Counted from the stretch's first letter, positions 7,884 to 14,646 are shown. The stretch is 16,078 bases of DNA from an uncultured Oscillospiraceae bacterium (GCA_905233595.1 CAJOFI010000012.1:1-16078); one strand, 5' to 3'. A program made the numbers and translations. Notes: a model not told the origin generated them from the letters alone.

Positions 7884-9259
7884 GTGAACTTAAAGCTCAA
7901 CTACAAGCGCACGGCTCTGATTGGCTTTGCGTTCTTCGGCATCCTGCTTTTGTGGCAGGTGTATGACTCCTGGTGTCCGACCTTTCTGACGGACATCTTT
8001 GCGCGCAACATCTACGAGCTGAGCTCGGCGGAGCTGAAAGCCTCCTCGCCGGAGAAGCTTCTGAACGTGCAGTGGATCGTGGGCATCATCATGGCCTGCG
8101 ACAATCTGGCGGCGCTGGTGCTGCTGCCCGTGTTCGGCAACCTCTCCGACCGGACGAAGAGCCCCATCGGCAAGCGCATGCCCTTCATCCTCGTGGGCAC
8201 CTTCGTCTCGGCGGTGGCCTTCCCGTTTATTCCGCTGTTTTTCCATTATAATAATATAGTGGGTATGGTCGTCGCGATGGCGGTCGTGCTGCTGTTCATG
8301 ATGATGTACCGCAACCCCGCCGTCGCGCTCATGCCGGACATCACGCCCAAGCCCCTGCGCGCGAAGGCCAACGGCATCATCAACATCATGGGCTACTTCG
8401 GCGGCGCGTTCGCGACGGTGCTGGGGCTGTTTCTGGTGCTCTCGCGCTACATCAACGCCCCCGTGGCGGAGCGCAATCTCTGGACGATCGAGCTGCCCTT
8501 CCTCATCGCCTCGGTGCTGATGGTGATCTCCGCGCTGGTGCTCTTTGCCACGATCAAGGAAAACCGCCTCGCTGTAGAGCTGAAGGAGGAGCTTGCGCTG
8601 GGCGAGCGCCTCGCCGCGGTCGAGACGCCCGTGGACGACGACAAGCCCATGTCCCGCGCGAACCGGCGCATGCTCTTTGCGATTTTGGGCGCGGAGTTTC
8701 TGTGGTTCATGTCCGATAACGCCCTCGGCACCTATATCGGCAACTACGTCATCTACCACCTGCAAGCCGCCTCGAGCGCGACGATGCTGCTCACGATTCT
8801 GGGCGGGCTTGCCTCGGTGATCGGCTTTGCCATCGCGGGCGGCATCGCGGAGAGGATCGGCCGCAAGTGGACGATCTCGGCGGGGCTTGCCATCAGCCGG
8901 TGGGGGAGCGGGGCGAGTATGCCTTCCCGGCGCTGCTGTACGCGGTGTGGGTGCTCAAGGGCTTCGGCATGGCGCTGGTGCACAACTGCTCCTTCCCCAT
9001 GGTGGTGGAGCTCTGCTCGTCGAAGAAGATCGGGCGCTTCACGGGCTATTACTACGCCGCGAGCATGTCCGCCCAGACGGTCACGCCCGTGCTGCTGGGG
9101 CTTGTGCTGAACGCGACGCTGGCCTGGCACGCGCTGCCCGTCTACGCCGCGATCATGACCGCGCTGAGCTTTGCGGTCTTCACGGCGCTGGTCAAGAATA
9201 TCAAGGCGAAAAAGGTCGCCAACGTCATGGGTCTCGAGGCGCTGGGCGACGAGGACTGA
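7884..9259 (+). pseudogene. MFS transporter, SLC45/sugar-symporter-like, frameshifted
   Basis: The start is GTG at 7884 with AAGGA upstream. This is a 12-helix major facilitator of the sugar/cation symporter type. GNLSDRTKSPIGKRMPFILVG after helix 2 and MYRNPAVALMPDITPKPLRAKANGI after helix 4 are the family loop motifs. Coding runs in one frame to about 8900 (IAERIGRKWTISAGLAIS), then must move back one base, at or near the GGGGG run 8902-8906, to read GERGEYAFPALLYAVWVLKGFGMALVHNCSFPMVVE and reach the stop at 9257-9259. Without the shift the frame continues as nonsense to 9110. Helix 9 keeps only about nine hydrophobic residues before the break, so a deletion of 3n+1 bases is more likely than a single lost G. 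It may be a true pseudogene or an assembly fault. The substrate is unknown. Confidence 0.85.
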
Positions 9260-9280
9260 AAGAGGATCAGAGGAAGCAAA

Positions 9281-10078
9281 ATGAAGAAGAATGTCGGAAA
9301 ACTCTTGCTGGGGCTGGGAGTCGCCGTGGGTGTGCCGCTGTATCTGCTGCTGCCCGGCGCCGCCACGCCGAGACAGCGCGCGCCGTTCTGCGGCGTCAAC
9401 TATGCCCACAGGGGGCTTCACAGCCGGGATAAGTCCGTGCCGGAAAACTCCCTCGCCGCCTTCACGCTGGCCGCCCGCGGTCTGACGAAGGACGGGCAGG
9501 TCGTCGTCTTCCACGACGATACGCTCGAGCGCGTCTGCGGCGTCGAGGGGCGCGTGCAGGATCTGAGCTATGACGAGCTGAGCAGGCTGCGCCTCTGCGG
9601 CACCGGGCAGCGCATCCCCCTGCTGACCGAGGCGCTCAAGGCCATCCGGGGCGCGGGGCCGCTGATCGTGGAGCTCAAGGGCGGAAAGCGCGACAGGGAG
9701 CTGTGTGAGAAGACCTACGCCATCCTGGAGCAGTACCGGGGCGAGGTGTGCGTGGAGAGCTTCAACCCCTTCATCGTGGCATGGTTCCGCTTCCACGGGC
9801 GCGACCTGCTGCGCGGGCAGCTCTCGGCGGGGACGGAGGAATTCATGCGCGGCGGCATGGGCAGGCTCCAGGCCTGCGCGCTGAGCCATAACCTGTTCAA
9901 CCCCATCGCGCGCCCGCAGTTCATCGCCTATCAGATCGGCCGCCGCCCGCTGAACGTGCGTCTGACGGAAGCCCTCGGCGCGCTGCGCTTCGGCTGGACG
10001 TCCCACGAGCCGCGCAACGAAAAAGGCCGCGACGGCGTGATCTTCGAGTTCTACAAGCCCAAGCTGCGCTTCAAATGA
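9281..10078 (+). CDS. Membrane-anchored glycerophosphodiester phosphodiesterase, active-site segment missing
   Basis: The GDPD family cleaves glycerophosphodiesters to glycerol-3-phosphate and an alcohol. The 265-residue protein has an N-terminal membrane anchor (about 7-25), which places the enzyme outside the membrane. The visible catalytic motifs are AHRG (H43, R44), PENS (E55), VVFHDD (H78) and VELK (E131), with FAWT- and GVIFE-like parts at the C-terminus. Between AFTLAARG (ending at 67) and LTKDGQVVVFHD the family normally has a segment like YGIELDVQ, which carries two acidic metal ligands. That segment is absent in frame, a loss of about 8-9 codons near 9482. The protein is therefore probably inactive unless the sequence is faulty. 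AGAGGA lies 6 nt before the ATG. It is third in the marR operon, 21 nt after the MFS stop. Confidence 0.85.
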   Translation: MKKNVGKLLLGLGVAVGVPLYLLLPGAATPRQRAPFCGVNYAHRGLHSRDKSVPENSLAAFTLAARGLTKDGQVVVFHDDTLERVCGVEGRVQDLSYDELSRLRLCGTGQRIPLLTEALKAIRGAGPLIVELKGGKRDRELCEKTYAILEQYRGEVCVESFNPFIVAWFRFHGRDLLRGQLSAGTEEFMRGGMGRLQACALSHNLFNPIARPQFIAYQIGRRPLNVRLTEALGALRFGWTSHEPRNEKGRDGVIFEFYKPKLRFK

Positions 10079-10090
10079 ATTATTGGCTTT

Positions 10091-10132
10091 CGGCGCGGCA
10101 AGACAGGGCGGTCCCGGCGGGGCGCCGCGCCG
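10091..10132. other. GC-rich inverted repeat after the phosphodiesterase gene
   Basis: CGGCGCGGC (10091-10099) pairs with GCCGCGCCG (10124-10132) across a 24-nt loop, 13 nt after the stop codon. An A-run rather than a T-run follows, so it is not a classical terminator. It may end or protect the message. Confidence 0.4.
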
Positions 10133-10164
10133 GACAAAAAGGAAAAAATAACAAAACAAATACA

Positions 10165-10193
10165 TTGCTTTTTTTGCTGCACGGTGCTAACAT
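10165..10193 (+). promoter_or_regulatory. Probable promoter of the secreted repeat-protein gene
   Basis: TTGCTT (10165-10170) and TAACAT (10188-10193), with a 17-nt spacer, predict a start near 10200 and a leader of about 125 nt. Nearly all of that leader is the MITE-like repeat. Confidence 0.55.
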
Positions 10194-10202
10194 GAAAAAG
10201 CA

Positions 10203-10300
10203 AAGGAAGCGCTGATTAAATCCGGCGAGAGCGGATGCCGAGCAAATTTTCGTCGGATCAAGGCGCAAAAGTGCAGGAATACTTTGTGTATTTCAAACTT
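10203..10300 (+). repeat. MITE-like dispersed repeat, copy 1
   Basis: The 24-nt core at 10273-10296 (begins GCAGGAATACTTTG, ends TATTTCAA) recurs as an exact reverse complement at 16048-16071. The left end AAGGAAGCGCTGATTAAA (10203-10220) loosely resembles the other copy's outer end, AAGGGCATCTCTAAAA. Internal short palindromes (ATCCG with CGGAT at about 10219-10235) suggest a foldable, non-coding mobile element. The right boundary is uncertain. Confidence 0.6.
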
Positions 10301-10323
10301 TAATTCAAAATGGAGGTTTTGTC

Positions 10324-11994
10324 ATGAAAAAGAATCTGTTCAAGCTTTTGTCCATGGCGCTCGTCGCGTGCCTCGTGCTGAGCCTCGGCGTCTCCGCGTT
10401 CGCAGACGAGGATCCCAACGAAGCGTACGCAAATGACGAGGACGTGAGCAAAACCGTTGAGGGTCCGGTCGACTACGCCGGTGCGAATGCGTGGAACGGC
10501 AATAGCGCGGACATGACCGTCAACGGCAACGTCGAAGCTTCAGGGACCGATGGTGATGATTATGTAACATCCGTGTATGCTTACGCTTATGGTGAAGGCT
10601 CCGCGGCTTCCGCCACGGTCAACGGCAATGTGAGCGCTTCCAGCGTGGGCGGGGAGCAGCCGGAGTGGTGGGATCCTGAGTGGAATGGGGAATATGTATC
10701 GTATGCTTACGCCACCGGCGTTTACACGGAGGGTGAATTTGGCGGTTCGGGCGTCTCCACGGTCAACGGCGACGTTACGGCCAGCGCCGACGCGGAACGT
10801 GCATTCGCCTACGGCGTTTATGCGAGCAGCGATGGGAATAATGAGACTGAAAACTATGTTGCGGGCAAGGCCGATGTCAAGGTCACCGGCAGCGTAGACG
10901 TGAAGGCCAGCGGCGAAGAGTATGCCTATAGCTACGGTGTTGAGGCTTACTCCAATGGCGGCGAAATCACAGTCCAAGTGGACAAGGATGTGACCGTCGC
11001 GGCGAACGGAGCAGACCCTCAGGCAGTCGGCATTTATGCATATTCTGATTCCGAGCAGGGCGCCACCGTCAACGTCAAGATCGGCGGCAACCTGACGGTG
11101 ACCTCGGAAAACAAGGAACTCTATTACAGCGCGGCTGCTATCGTAGCAGGGGCTTATGGTAAAAATGCCGAGACCACCGTTGAGGTCGGCGGCGATGTCA
11201 CCAGCAGCGATGCGGGCATTTATGTGTACCAGGGCGAGGACGGCAAGGTCAACGTCGTCGTCGGCGGCACGGTCACCGGCGAGAACGCGGGCATCCTCTA
11301 TGAGGGCGAAGAGTTCGACGCCGAGAACATCAGCATCACCGTCTGGGAGATCAAGACCGGCGAGGACGGCAAGCTTGTTGCCGCCGGCACCGAAGACTAT
11401 GATGAAGAGGCGGGCGAGCCCACCTTCGTCGAGAACGAGGAGCTGACCGCCGCCATCGAGAAGGCGATCAACTACATCATCAAGACCGATTTCGCCGACG
11501 TTGACGCCTCTCTCAGCGGCGTGACCGAGATCGCGGGTTACCAGACCGCCCACGAGGGCGACAAGGTCAGCGTCAAGATCGAGAGCGCCGAGGGCTACAG
11601 CGTCACCGTCTCCAACAACGGCACCGCGCTTCTGCAGGATGCCGACGGCAGCTTCTACCTGCTCGTCCCCAAGGGCGGCGGCGTGTACCTCGTGGTCAAC
11701 ATGGTTCGCAACAACCCCGCGCTGCTCTTCACCAGCCAGGCCTTTGAAGGCCCGAACGGCGAAGTGGTCTACTTCCGCGTCTTCGAGGGCGGCTACTTCG
11801 TGCTCGGCGTTGACGGCGAAGGCGTGCTCTGCGGCTACGTGCTGAACACCGAAAACGGCCTCGTCTTCAGAACCACCGCCGGCGTGGAGAACACGCTCGA
11901 AAACGGCGTTCTGACCCTCACGGTCGGCGAGACCGACTACGCGCTCGCCTTCTCCGAGGAGGAGCTCGCGGCCATTGAAGCCCTCGCGGTCTGA
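10324..11994 (+). CDS. Secreted acidic repeat protein, probable beta-solenoid
   Basis: The function is unknown. The 556-residue protein has a clear signal peptide: MKKNLFK, a hydrophobic core, then SAFA with predicted cleavage before DEDP (after residue 27). The mature part is strongly acidic. Residues about 60-335 hold imperfect repeats built on V-N/T/G-G-N/D/S-V-T/S/E followed by a tract like AYGVYAYS (for example TVNGNVEAS, TVNGDVTAS, VTGSVDVKAS, KIGGNLTVTS, EVGGDVTSS, VVGGTVTG). This pattern is typical of stacked beta-strands in surface proteins. The C-terminal 200 residues are non-repetitive. No LPXTG signal, choline or SLH anchor is seen, so it is either released or held by an unseen means. 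GGAGG (10312-10316) precedes the ATG. It has its own promoter and stands alone. Confidence 0.8.
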   Translation: MKKNLFKLLSMALVACLVLSLGVSAFADEDPNEAYANDEDVSKTVEGPVDYAGANAWNGNSADMTVNGNVEASGTDGDDYVTSVYAYAYGEGSAASATVNGNVSASSVGGEQPEWWDPEWNGEYVSYAYATGVYTEGEFGGSGVSTVNGDVTASADAERAFAYGVYASSDGNNETENYVAGKADVKVTGSVDVKASGEEYAYSYGVEAYSNGGEITVQVDKDVTVAANGADPQAVGIYAYSDSEQGATVNVKIGGNLTVTSENKELYYSAAAIVAGAYGKNAETTVEVGGDVTSSDAGIYVYQGEDGKVNVVVGGTVTGENAGILYEGEEFDAENISITVWEIKTGEDGKLVAAGTEDYDEEAGEPTFVENEELTAAIEKAINYIIKTDFADVDASLSGVTEIAGYQTAHEGDKVSVKIESAEGYSVTVSNNGTALLQDADGSFYLLVPKGGGVYLVVNMVRNNPALLFTSQAFEGPNGEVVYFRVFEGGYFVLGVDGEGVLCGYVLNTENGLVFRTTAGVENTLENGVLTLTVGETDYALAFSEEELAAIEALAV

Positions 11995-12007
11995 GGCGAT
12001 CCCAATT

Positions 12008-12067
12008 CGCAGGGGCGAGCCCTGCGCCATTGAAAAAAACCGGGGGATGTGAGAAATCACATCCCCC
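12008..12067 (+). other. Two hairpins in the 3' untranslated region
   Basis: CGCAGGG (12008-12014) pairs with CCCTGCG (12020-12026). Then GGGGGATGTGA (12042-12052) pairs with TCACATCCCCC (12057-12067) around a GAAA tetraloop. No T-tract follows the second stem. Both lie between the secreted-protein stop codon and the final terminator. Confidence 0.7.
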
Positions 12068-12082
12068 ATAGCTTTGAGCGCT

Positions 12083-12120
12083 GAGCCATTGAAAAAACAG
12101 AGTTTTTTCAATGGCTCTTT
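12083..12120 (+). terminator. Terminator between convergent genes
   Basis: A perfect 16-bp stem (GAGCCATTGAAAAAAC at 12083-12098 with 12102-12117, 3-nt loop) is followed by TTT and then GTCTT. It ends the secreted-protein transcript. Since the DUF378 gene converges on it, the stem may also hinder transcription from the other side. Confidence 0.75.
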
Positions 12121-12123
12121 GTC

Positions 12124-12336
12124 TTAAATCCCGTCGTCGGTCAGCTCGTCGCTGCGGAACAGCAGCGAAATGCACCAGATGGCCGCGAGGCCGACCAGCG
12201 TGTAAACAACGCGGCTGACCGTGGCGGTCTGCCCGCCGAAGAGCCAGGCCACCAGATCGAAGCGGAACAGGCCGATGCTGCCCCAGTTGAGGCCGCCGAT
12301 GATGGCCAGGATCAGCGCGATACGATCCATGATCAT
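12124..12336 (-). CDS. DUF378 family small membrane protein
   Basis: The exact function is unknown. The 70-residue protein has two predicted membrane helices. The first contains ALILAIIGGLNWGSIGLFRFDLVAWLFGG (about 6-35), the hallmark of DUF378 (YuzA-like) proteins. The second is VVYTLVGLAAIWCISLLF (about 43-60). A short acidic tail follows. ATG at 12336 is chosen because GAGGAG lies 8 nt before it; an ATG two codons later is possible. It is a single gene convergent with the secreted-protein gene, with its own promoter and a palindrome over the -10 box. Length and motif order are normal for the family. Confidence 0.9.
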   Translation of the reverse strand: MIMDRIALILAIIGGLNWGSIGLFRFDLVAWLFGGQTATVSRVVYTLVGLAAIWCISLLFRSDELTDDGI

Positions 12337-12361
12337 AGAGCATTCTCCTCTCTTATGGTTT

Positions 12362-12378
12362 CGGGCATAGTATACCCG
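12362..12378 (-). promoter_or_regulatory. -10 box and overlapping palindrome upstream of the DUF378 gene
   Basis: On the minus strand a TATACT -10 box (12374-12369) lies 32 nt before the ATG; no good -35 is seen. It is covered by CGGGCATA-G-TATACCCG, whose 8-bp arms match at 7 positions. The absent -35 and the operator-like palindrome suggest a regulated promoter. Confidence 0.45.
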
Positions 12379-12420
12379 CCGCCGCCGCGAAATATACGCA
12401 TTTTGATGCGCCGCCGCAGG

Positions 12421-12461
12421 AGATCCTTCGCCTCGCTTCGCTCGCTCAGGAGGACACGGAC
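12421..12461. repeat. Dispersed intergenic repeat, copy 2
   Basis: It begins ATCCTTCGCCTCGCTTCGCT and continues GCTCAGGAGGACAC. It is related to 7204-7230 with two short insertions. It lies in the 679-nt space between the DUF378 gene and the NhaC-type gene. Confidence 0.6.
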
Positions 12462-12498
12462 TTTTTTGCGCTTCGACAAAAGTAGTGTCCCTTCGCTC

Positions 12499-12527
12499 TT
12501 TACAAATCGCGCGAAAAGGTCTATCTT
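12499..12527 (+). promoter_or_regulatory. Possible promoter of a small RNA
   Basis: TTTACA (12499-12504) is followed at 17 nt by TATCTT (12522-12527). No open reading frame with a ribosome site follows before the terminator at 12600-12627. Confidence 0.4.
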
Positions 12528-12533
12528 ATAAGC

Positions 12534-12629
12534 ACAGCTTATCCAATTGGTTCTCCGCGCGGAGAACCGGCTCATATCTTTATCCCACAACCCTTTCTTG
12601 GCGGACTGCATGGCAGTCCGCCGCTTTTT
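12534..12629 (+). ncRNA. Candidate small structured RNA
   Basis: The interval between a possible promoter and a clear terminator is about 95 nt and holds no credible coding sequence. It contains a perfect 20-bp palindrome at 12549-12568 (GGTTCTCC, GCGC, GGAGAACC), then an unpaired linker, then the terminator stem. I do not recognise a known RNA family. The RNA is inferred; the two hairpins are directly visible. Confidence 0.4.
12600..12627 (+). terminator. Intrinsic terminator of the candidate small RNA
   Basis: A perfect 10-bp stem, GGCGGACTGC (12600-12609) with GCAGTCCGCC (12613-12622) and loop ATG, is followed by GC and five T residues (about 12625-12629). It points rightward, although no + strand gene lies directly upstream. 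Confidence 0.8.
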
Positions 12630-12726
12630 ATCGCTCCCGCCGCTGATGTTTTGCACAGCAGATCGCTAAAGAAGCGGCGCGTTTTTAACACATCGTATAA
12701 AAATGACAAAAGGCGCTTGGAAGCTA

Positions 12727-12754
12727 TTGACAAAGCGCCGGGAATCGCTATAAT
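12727..12754 (+). promoter_or_regulatory. Promoter of the lysine riboswitch and NhaC-type gene
   Basis: Perfect TTGACA (12727-12732) and perfect TATAAT (12749-12754) are separated by 16 nt. The start is expected near 12761, just ahead of the aptamer. Confidence 0.93.
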
Positions 12755-12775
12755 GGCATCAACTGAATAGCGCAT

Positions 12776-12940
12776 GATAGAGGCGCGGTTGCCATCAGTA
12801 GCTTTGGAGAAGCACCGGGACGTGTGGAAGCGAAAGGGGTCGCCGCCGAAGGGTATCCGTTTCCCGAACGGATATGCCTGGGCCGTCGGAGAATATCCGC
12901 CGGACTGTCGCAAGGGTCTTGCCCGCGCGGAGAGCTGTCT
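12776..12940 (+). ncRNA. Lysine riboswitch (L-box) aptamer
   Basis: The conserved blocks of the L-box occur in the right order: AGAGGCGCGG, ATCAGTAG, GAAAGGGGTCGCCGCCGAAGG, CCTGGG, ACTGTCGC and GGAGAGCTGTC. The closing P1 stem pairs GATAG (12776-12780) with CTGTC (12935-12939). One variable arm is a clear hairpin (TATCCGTT at 12854-12861 with AACGGATA at 12867-12874). It lies between a consensus promoter and a terminator in front of a transporter gene. Known L-boxes of this layout stop transcription when lysine binds. Confidence 0.95.
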
Positions 12941-12959
12941 GACTTCAAGGATCGTTTTG

Positions 12960-13000
12960 AGTTGTGAACAGTATCTGCGCTGTTCACAACTTTTATTTTT
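12960..13000 (+). terminator. Riboswitch expression-platform terminator
   Basis: AGTTGTGAACAG (12960-12971) pairs with CTGTTCACAACT (12980-12991), followed by a T-rich run to 13000. It ends just before the AGGAGG of the transporter gene. It should form when lysine is bound. Confidence 0.92.
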
Positions 13001-13015
13001 CAGGAGGAATCCACA

Positions 13016-14509
13016 ATGTACGGTACTTTCTGGGCGCTCGTGCCCCCCATCCTCGCCATCGTCCTCGCGCTGCTCACCAAGGAGACCTATGTCTCCCTCT
13101 TCGTGGGCATTCTGGTCGGCTCCCTCTTCGTGGGCGGCTTCCAGCCCGTCCCCGCGCTCGACGCCATGCTCAACGACGGCTTCATCGGCGCGATCGCCGA
13201 CGGCTGGAATGCCGGTATCTTCATGTTCCTGGTGCTGCTCGGCATCATGGTCGCGCTCATCAACAGCGCGGGCGGCTCCGCCGCCTTCGGGCGCTGGGCG
13301 GCCGGGCACGTGCACTCCCGCGTCGGCGCCCTGCTCGCCACCTTCCTGCTGGGCGTGCTGATCTTCATTGACGACTACTTCAACTGCCTCACCGTCGGCT
13401 CGGTCATGCGCCCCGTCACCGACAGCCAGCGCATCTCCCGCGCCAAGCTCGCCTTCATCATCGACGCCACCGCCGCCCCGATCTGCATGATCGCGCCGGT
13501 CTCCTCCTGGGCTGCCGCCGTCTCCGCGACCGCGCAGGATCTCAACACCGGCATCTCCGGCATCCAGCTCTTCATCCGCGCCATCCCCTATAACTTCTAC
13601 TCCCTGCTGACCATCGTCTTCGTCATCGCCATCAGCATCCTCGGCTTCGACTACGGCCCCATGGCCGCCGCCGAGCTGCGCGCCCGCCAGGGTGAGCTCG
13701 GCGCGCTGAGCGCGGAGGAAGACGAGAACAATCCCCGCGCCTCGATCTGGGATATGCTCATCCCCGTGATCGTGCTCATCATCTTCTGCATCCTCGGCAT
13801 GATGTACGTCGGCGGCTTCTGGAGCGGCGCGAGCCTCATCGACTCCTTCGCCGATACCGACGCCTCCGTGGGTCTGCCCTGGGGCTGCATCATCGCCCTG
13901 CTCATCACCTACGTCTATCTGCTCTGCCGCCGGGTCATCAGCTTCAAGGAGGCCTCCGAGTGCGTCACCAAGGGCTTCGTCGCGATGGTGCCCTCCCTGC
14001 TGATCCTCACCTTCGCCCTCACGCTCAAGAACATGACCGGCCTTCTCGGCGCGGACGTGTACGTTGCGGGGCTCGTCGAGGGCGCGGCGGACAGCCTCTT
14101 CGCCCTCCTGCCCGCGGTGATCTTCCTCGTGGCGCTGGGGCTCGCCTTCGCGAGCGGCACCTCCTGGGGCACCTTCGGCATCCTGATCCCCATCGTCCTG
14201 CCCGTGTTTGAGCACAACCCCGAGCTGCTCATGATCGGCATCTCCGCCTGCCTCGCCGGCGCTGTCTGCGGCGACCACATTTCCCCCATCTCCGACACCA
14301 CGATCATGGCCTCCGCCGGCGCCAACGTCAACCACGTCGAGCACGTCTCCACCCAGCTCCCCTACGCGCTCACCGTCGCGGGCGTGAGCTTCGTGTGCTA
14401 CCTGCTGGCGGGCTTCGTGCAGAACTGGGCGATCTGCCTCGGCGTCGGCGCGGTGCTGACCGTCGCGGTGCTGCTCGTCCTCCGCGCCCGCAGCGCCAGA
14501 ACCGCGTAA
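13016..14509 (+). CDS. NhaC-superfamily transporter, probable lysine transporter (LysW-like)
   Basis: This is a multi-pass membrane protein of 497 residues, normal for the NhaC Na+/H+ antiporter family. The family motifs are IDDYFNCLTVGSVMRPVTD (about 117-135), DATAAPICMIAPVSSWAAA, FASGTSWGTFGILIPI (about 377-392) and CGDHISPISDTTIMASAGA (about 418-436). The lysine riboswitch upstream is the key context. NhaC-type proteins under L-box control are the group called LysW, predicted to move lysine rather than only sodium. Import is inferred from the expected repression by lysine. AGGAGG at 13002-13007 fixes the ATG. The gene is transcribed alone and has a terminator after it. A plain Na+/H+ antiporter remains possible. 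Confidence 0.9.
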   Translation: MYGTFWALVPPILAIVLALLTKETYVSLFVGILVGSLFVGGFQPVPALDAMLNDGFIGAIADGWNAGIFMFLVLLGIMVALINSAGGSAAFGRWAAGHVHSRVGALLATFLLGVLIFIDDYFNCLTVGSVMRPVTDSQRISRAKLAFIIDATAAPICMIAPVSSWAAAVSATAQDLNTGISGIQLFIRAIPYNFYSLLTIVFVIAISILGFDYGPMAAAELRARQGELGALSAEEDENNPRASIWDMLIPVIVLIIFCILGMMYVGGFWSGASLIDSFADTDASVGLPWGCIIALLITYVYLLCRRVISFKEASECVTKGFVAMVPSLLILTFALTLKNMTGLLGADVYVAGLVEGAADSLFALLPAVIFLVALGLAFASGTSWGTFGILIPIVLPVFEHNPELLMIGISACLAGAVCGDHISPISDTTIMASAGANVNHVEHVSTQLPYALTVAGVSFVCYLLAGFVQNWAICLGVGAVLTVAVLLVLRARSARTA

Positions 14510-14573
14510 ATATAGTTTTGAATTTTCAGTTTTGAGAACAGAAAACGAAAAACTGCCTCCTGTATAACATATA

Positions 14574-14616
14574 CAAAAACTTGTGGAACCTTCTGTGAAA
14601 GTTCCACAAGTTTTTT
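14574..14616 (+). terminator. Terminator of the NhaC-type gene
   Basis: ACTTGTGGAAC (14579-14589) pairs with GTTCCACAAGT (14601-14611), extended by flanking A and T runs, and is followed by T residues to 14616. It lies 70 nt after the stop codon and ends one base before the next -35 box. Confidence 0.9.
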
Positions 14617-14617
14617 G

Positions 14618-14646
14618 TTGCAATTTGGCGGAGAAGGGCTTAGAAT
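14618..14646 (+). promoter_or_regulatory. Promoter of the CPA2 antiporter gene
   Basis: TTGCAA (14618-14623) and TAGAAT (14641-14646) are 17 nt apart. The leader of about 30 nt contains AGAGGTG (14662-14668) before the ATG at 14680. Confidence 0.75.

Noticed and set aside
8902..8908. Programmed -1 frameshift in the MFS gene
   Set aside because: The run TGGGGGA is not a standard slippery heptamer, no stimulatory structure was identified, and helix 9 is also incomplete, so a deletion is the simpler explanation.
8753..10165. A 470-codon minus-strand open frame opposite the MFS and phosphodiesterase genes
   Set aside because: Antisense to recognised motifs in both genes and without a plausible start or family.
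10540..12111. A 523-codon minus-strand open frame opposite the secreted protein
   Set aside because: The sense frame has a ribosome site, a signal peptide and repeats; the antisense frame crosses the terminator hairpins.
12333..12656. A 107-codon minus-strand frame upstream of the DUF378 gene
   Set aside because: It crosses a repeat, a palindrome and a terminator stem and shows no family resemblance.
12572..14623. A 683-codon minus-strand open frame
   Set aside because: It runs antisense through the lysine riboswitch and the NhaC-type gene and is an Asp/Glu/His-rich shadow with no motifs.
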